Positions 6,171-7,478 of a stretch of DNA of 7,478 nt are shown piece by piece. The translations under genes and the position numbers were made by a program. The DNA comes from Candidatus Nanohalarchaeota archaeon (GTDB lineage: Archaea > EX4484-52). The notes beneath the pieces were generated by a model. The model was not told where the DNA came from. It saw only the letters and a program-made list of their open reading frames with translations, and ran no database searches. The stretch is from NCBI GenBank assembly GCA_003660905.1, contig QMVB01000044.1:1-7478 (forward strand), written 5' to 3'. Each line of letters starts with the position of its first letter. Positions within the stretch are counted from its first letter, which is position 1.

Positions 6171-6743
6171 ATGGAAGCAATGAAAGTAAATACAAATTAC
6201 GTCTGCTTTAAGTTAATATTGCTCAACGTCGTTTTTTTTGTCCTTCAGAAGGCAATTCCATTGGTAGAGAATGCCCTTATTTTATATCCTCTGGATTTAA
6301 TGTCACGCCCGTGGATGATTGTAAGTGCAATGTTTCTTCATGGAAACTTCAATCACCTTTTTCAGAACATGTTTGCTCTTTTCATGTTTGGAATCACGCT
6401 TGAGCAGATAATAGGCAAAAAGAAATTTCTTTACATCTATTTTGCAACAGGGATAATCGGCAATATCGCAGGTCTGTTCTTTTATCCTATGAGCCCTTCT
6501 TTGGGAGCATCAGGCGCAATAATGGGCGTAATCGGGGCTTTGACTTTAATCCGACCATATACAATTGTATATTTTGTCGGTCTGCCATTGCCTTTGATTT
6601 TCATATCAGCTGCATGGATTCTTATTGACTTAACCGGAATGTTTTTCCCCCAGCCAGGAATCGGTTATGCTGCGCATGTATTCGGTTTTTTTAGCGGAGT
6701 AATTATTGCAATGTATTTAAAGAGAAAATGGAAATCAAGATAA
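6171..6743 (+). CDS. Rhomboid family intramembrane serine protease
   Basis: This 190-residue membrane protein has the short rhomboid architecture with about six hydrophobic helices, starting near residues 11-30 and ending at a basic C-terminus (KRKWKSR). Catalytic features are complete: HGNFNHLFQN with H62 and N66 (equivalent to GlpG H150 and N154), nucleophile S114 in GASGAIMG, and H169 in AAHVFGFFSG. It should cleave single-pass membrane proteins within the bilayer; its substrate is unknown. The start at 6171 gives M-E-A-M and a second ATG at 6180 is an alternative; nothing upstream decides between them except the AT-rich element. It is 29 nt after carB and overlaps pdaD by 16 nt, an odd pairing with metabolic genes that may reflect only compact packing. 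Confidence 0.93.
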   Translation: MEAMKVNTNYVCFKLILLNVVFFVLQKAIPLVENALILYPLDLMSRPWMIVSAMFLHGNFNHLFQNMFALFMFGITLEQIIGKKKFLYIYFATGIIGNIAGLFFYPMSPSLGASGAIMGVIGALTLIRPYTIVYFVGLPLPLIFISAAWILIDLTGMFFPQPGIGYAAHVFGFFSGVIIAMYLKRKWKSR

Positions 6744-7195
6744 CCTGCGGAACAGGAGAAGGGCAGACAAAGATAAGCGCATTTGATAAGGCATTATATG
6801 ATGCAGGAATCGCAAATTACAATTTAATTGCTTTGAGTTCTGTTATTCCGGAAAATGCAAAGATTATTGAAAGTAAAATAGACTGGAATGAAAAAGAGCA
6901 CGGAAATAGATTGTATGTTGTTTTGGCAAAATGCATAGAAGTGCAAAAGGAAAAAGAAGCATGGGCAGGTCTCGGCTGGATTCAGGATGAGTTAGGAAAA
7001 GGATTGTTTGTTGAGCACAGCGGCTCATCAGAGAAGGAAATTGTGGAATTAATAAATGCTTCACTAAAGGACATGCAGAGAACAAGAAGAGAAAAATACG
7101 GGAAAAAAATAAATCACAGCATTGCATGTATAAAGTGCAATGGCAATCCTGTTTGCGCTCTTGTCTGTGCAGTGTATAAATCAACGCCTTGGTGA
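6728..7195 (+). CDS. pdaD: Pyruvoyl-dependent arginine decarboxylase
   Basis: PdaD converts arginine to agmatine, used for polyamines and, in archaea, for the agmatidine base of tRNA-Ile. The proenzyme (155 residues) cleaves itself at a Ser-Ser bond, turning the second Ser into the pyruvoyl cofactor. Here the cleavage site is S37-S38 in NLIALSSVIPENA, preceded by GTGEGQT and AFDKALYDAGI. From memory of the M. jannaschii enzyme, D20 corresponds to D35, N32 to N47, S37/S38 to S52/S53 and E96 (in VEHSG) to catalytic E109, so the active site is complete. The small beta chain would be residues 1-37. Unusual is the C-terminus, with C134, C137, C143 and C147 (C-X2-C-X5-C-X3-C), suggestive of metal binding but unproven. 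Its start lies inside the rhomboid gene (16-nt overlap). Confidence 0.92.
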   Translation: MEIKITCGTGEGQTKISAFDKALYDAGIANYNLIALSSVIPENAKIIESKIDWNEKEHGNRLYVVLAKCIEVQKEKEAWAGLGWIQDELGKGLFVEHSGSSEKEIVELINASLKDMQRTRREKYGKKINHSIACIKCNGNPVCALVCAVYKSTPW

Positions 7196-7218
7196 TTTGC
7201 ACTGTGCATAAAGCAGGG

Positions 7219-7266
7219 TTTTGCTAATTTATTCACTTTTGCCAATTAATAAAGTATTTTGCTAAT
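7219..7266. repeat. Three copies of TTTTGCYAAT
   Basis: TTTTGCTAAT at 7219-7228, TTTTGCCAAT at 7237-7246 and TTTTGCTAAT at 7257-7266 are spaced 18 and 20 nt start to start. A weaker variant, TTTTGCTGAA, lies at 7370-7379. The near-regular spacing suggests iterated binding sites or T-tract terminators rather than random similarity, but the function is unknown. Confidence 0.45.
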
Positions 7267-7311
7267 AAGTAAAAATTTATGCTTTTTGGACTTCGTTCAG
7301 TAAGGGTTATG

Positions 7312-7323
7312 TTTCATATGAAA
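7312..7323. promoter_or_regulatory. Perfect 12-bp palindrome TTTCATATGAAA
   Basis: The 12 bases read the same on both strands and lie 99 nt before the next start codon. A homodimeric regulator could bind here, but no promoter element is clearly placed next to it. Confidence 0.3.
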
Positions 7324-7411
7324 GTTGGATACTCAAACACAACTCTTCTTATTAAGGTACCGTAATTAATTTTGCTGAAACTTCTAAAAATCATTAACAT
7401 AATGATAATTA

Positions 7412-7418
7412 GAGGTGA
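7412..7418 (+). promoter_or_regulatory. Strong Shine-Dalgarno sequence of the last gene
   Basis: GAGGTGA ends 4 nt before the ATG at 7423. It is the best ribosome binding site in the window and contrasts with the apparently leaderless first genes, supporting a real gene start here with a true 5' leader. Confidence 0.7.
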
Positions 7419-7422
7419 AAAA

Positions 7423-7478
7423 ATGACAAAATTATTTACAAAAGAGCAGGCAAGAAATTTCTTAAGAGAAAACAATCT
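7423..7478 (+). CDS. 5' end of an unidentified gene, cut by the window end
   Basis: Eighteen complete codons are visible, reading MTKLFTKEQARNFLRENN, then two bases of the next codon. The strong ribosome binding site makes the start convincing. The peptide is short, charged and probably helical. It vaguely recalls the N-terminal helix of some IS256-type (Mutator) transposases, but 18 residues are far too few to name a family, so this is only a suggestion. Confidence 0.6.
   Translation, partial: MTKLFTKEQARNFLRENN

Larger units (their letters stand above)
7196..7422. other. 227-nt AT-rich spacer after pdaD
   Basis: No gene is visible. T-rich runs soon after the pdaD stop (7219-7222, 7237-7240, 7257-7260) could terminate the plus-strand unit in the archaeal manner. 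The spacer also holds a threefold repeat, a 12-bp palindrome, and the ribosome binding site of the next gene. It could include one end of an insertion element if the next gene is a transposase, but no terminal inverted repeat can be tested inside this window. Confidence 0.5.

Noticed and set aside
6864..7202. Antisense open frame over pdaD
   Set aside because: It mirrors the conserved decarboxylase frame, and its composition looks like a reverse shadow.
1..7478. CRISPR array, tRNA, rRNA or complete insertion sequence
   Set aside because: No regular repeat-spacer series, no cloverleaf or T-loop signature, and no transposase with paired terminal repeats were seen.

Overview
The window looks archaeal, probably from a small-genome, AT-rich lineage (a DPANN-type archaeon is my guess, not a demonstrated placement). 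The reasons are a pyruvoyl-dependent arginine decarboxylase of the archaeal PdaD type, a very good archaeal BRE/TATA element about 30 nt before a start codon, first genes that appear leaderless, and internal genes that overlap or carry Shine-Dalgarno sequences. The genes are richer in GC than the strongly AT-rich spacers.

Left part (1-1491): a 220-nt AT-rich spacer holds an 11-bp direct repeat and a possible hairpin. Two minus-strand stand-alone response-regulator receiver proteins follow (221-601 and 983-1369), which are clear paralogs, about 70% identical by hand count. They are separated by a 381-nt gene-free stretch with two inverted repeats. A 122-nt divergent promoter region separates them from the plus-strand operon.

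Central part (1492-6141): carA, a MazG-like nucleotide pyrophosphohydrolase gene and carB form a tightly coupled unit. The pyrophosphohydrolase gene overlaps carA by 4 nt and carB by 20 nt. CarA and CarB make carbamoyl phosphate from glutamine, bicarbonate and 2 ATP, feeding pyrimidine and arginine synthesis. Both subunits carry the sequence signatures I associate with eukaryotic CAD/CPSII and the similar Bacteroidota form, not those of the E. coli type.

Right part (6142-7478): a catalytically complete six-helix-class rhomboid protease gene overlaps the pdaD arginine decarboxylase gene by 16 nt. PdaD makes agmatine from arginine, so the two ends of the plus-strand cluster can be linked through carbamoyl phosphate, arginine and agmatine. 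After pdaD comes a T-rich spacer with a threefold TTTTGCYAAT repeat and a 12-bp palindrome, then the first 18 full codons of another gene with a strong ribosome binding site, cut by the window end.

I found no CRISPR array, tRNA, rRNA or complete mobile element. The most unusual items are the nucleotide pyrophosphohydrolase embedded between carA and carB, the CAD-like CarAB in an apparently archaeal setting, the response-regulator pair with a 40-nt identical patch, and a four-cysteine C-terminus on PdaD.
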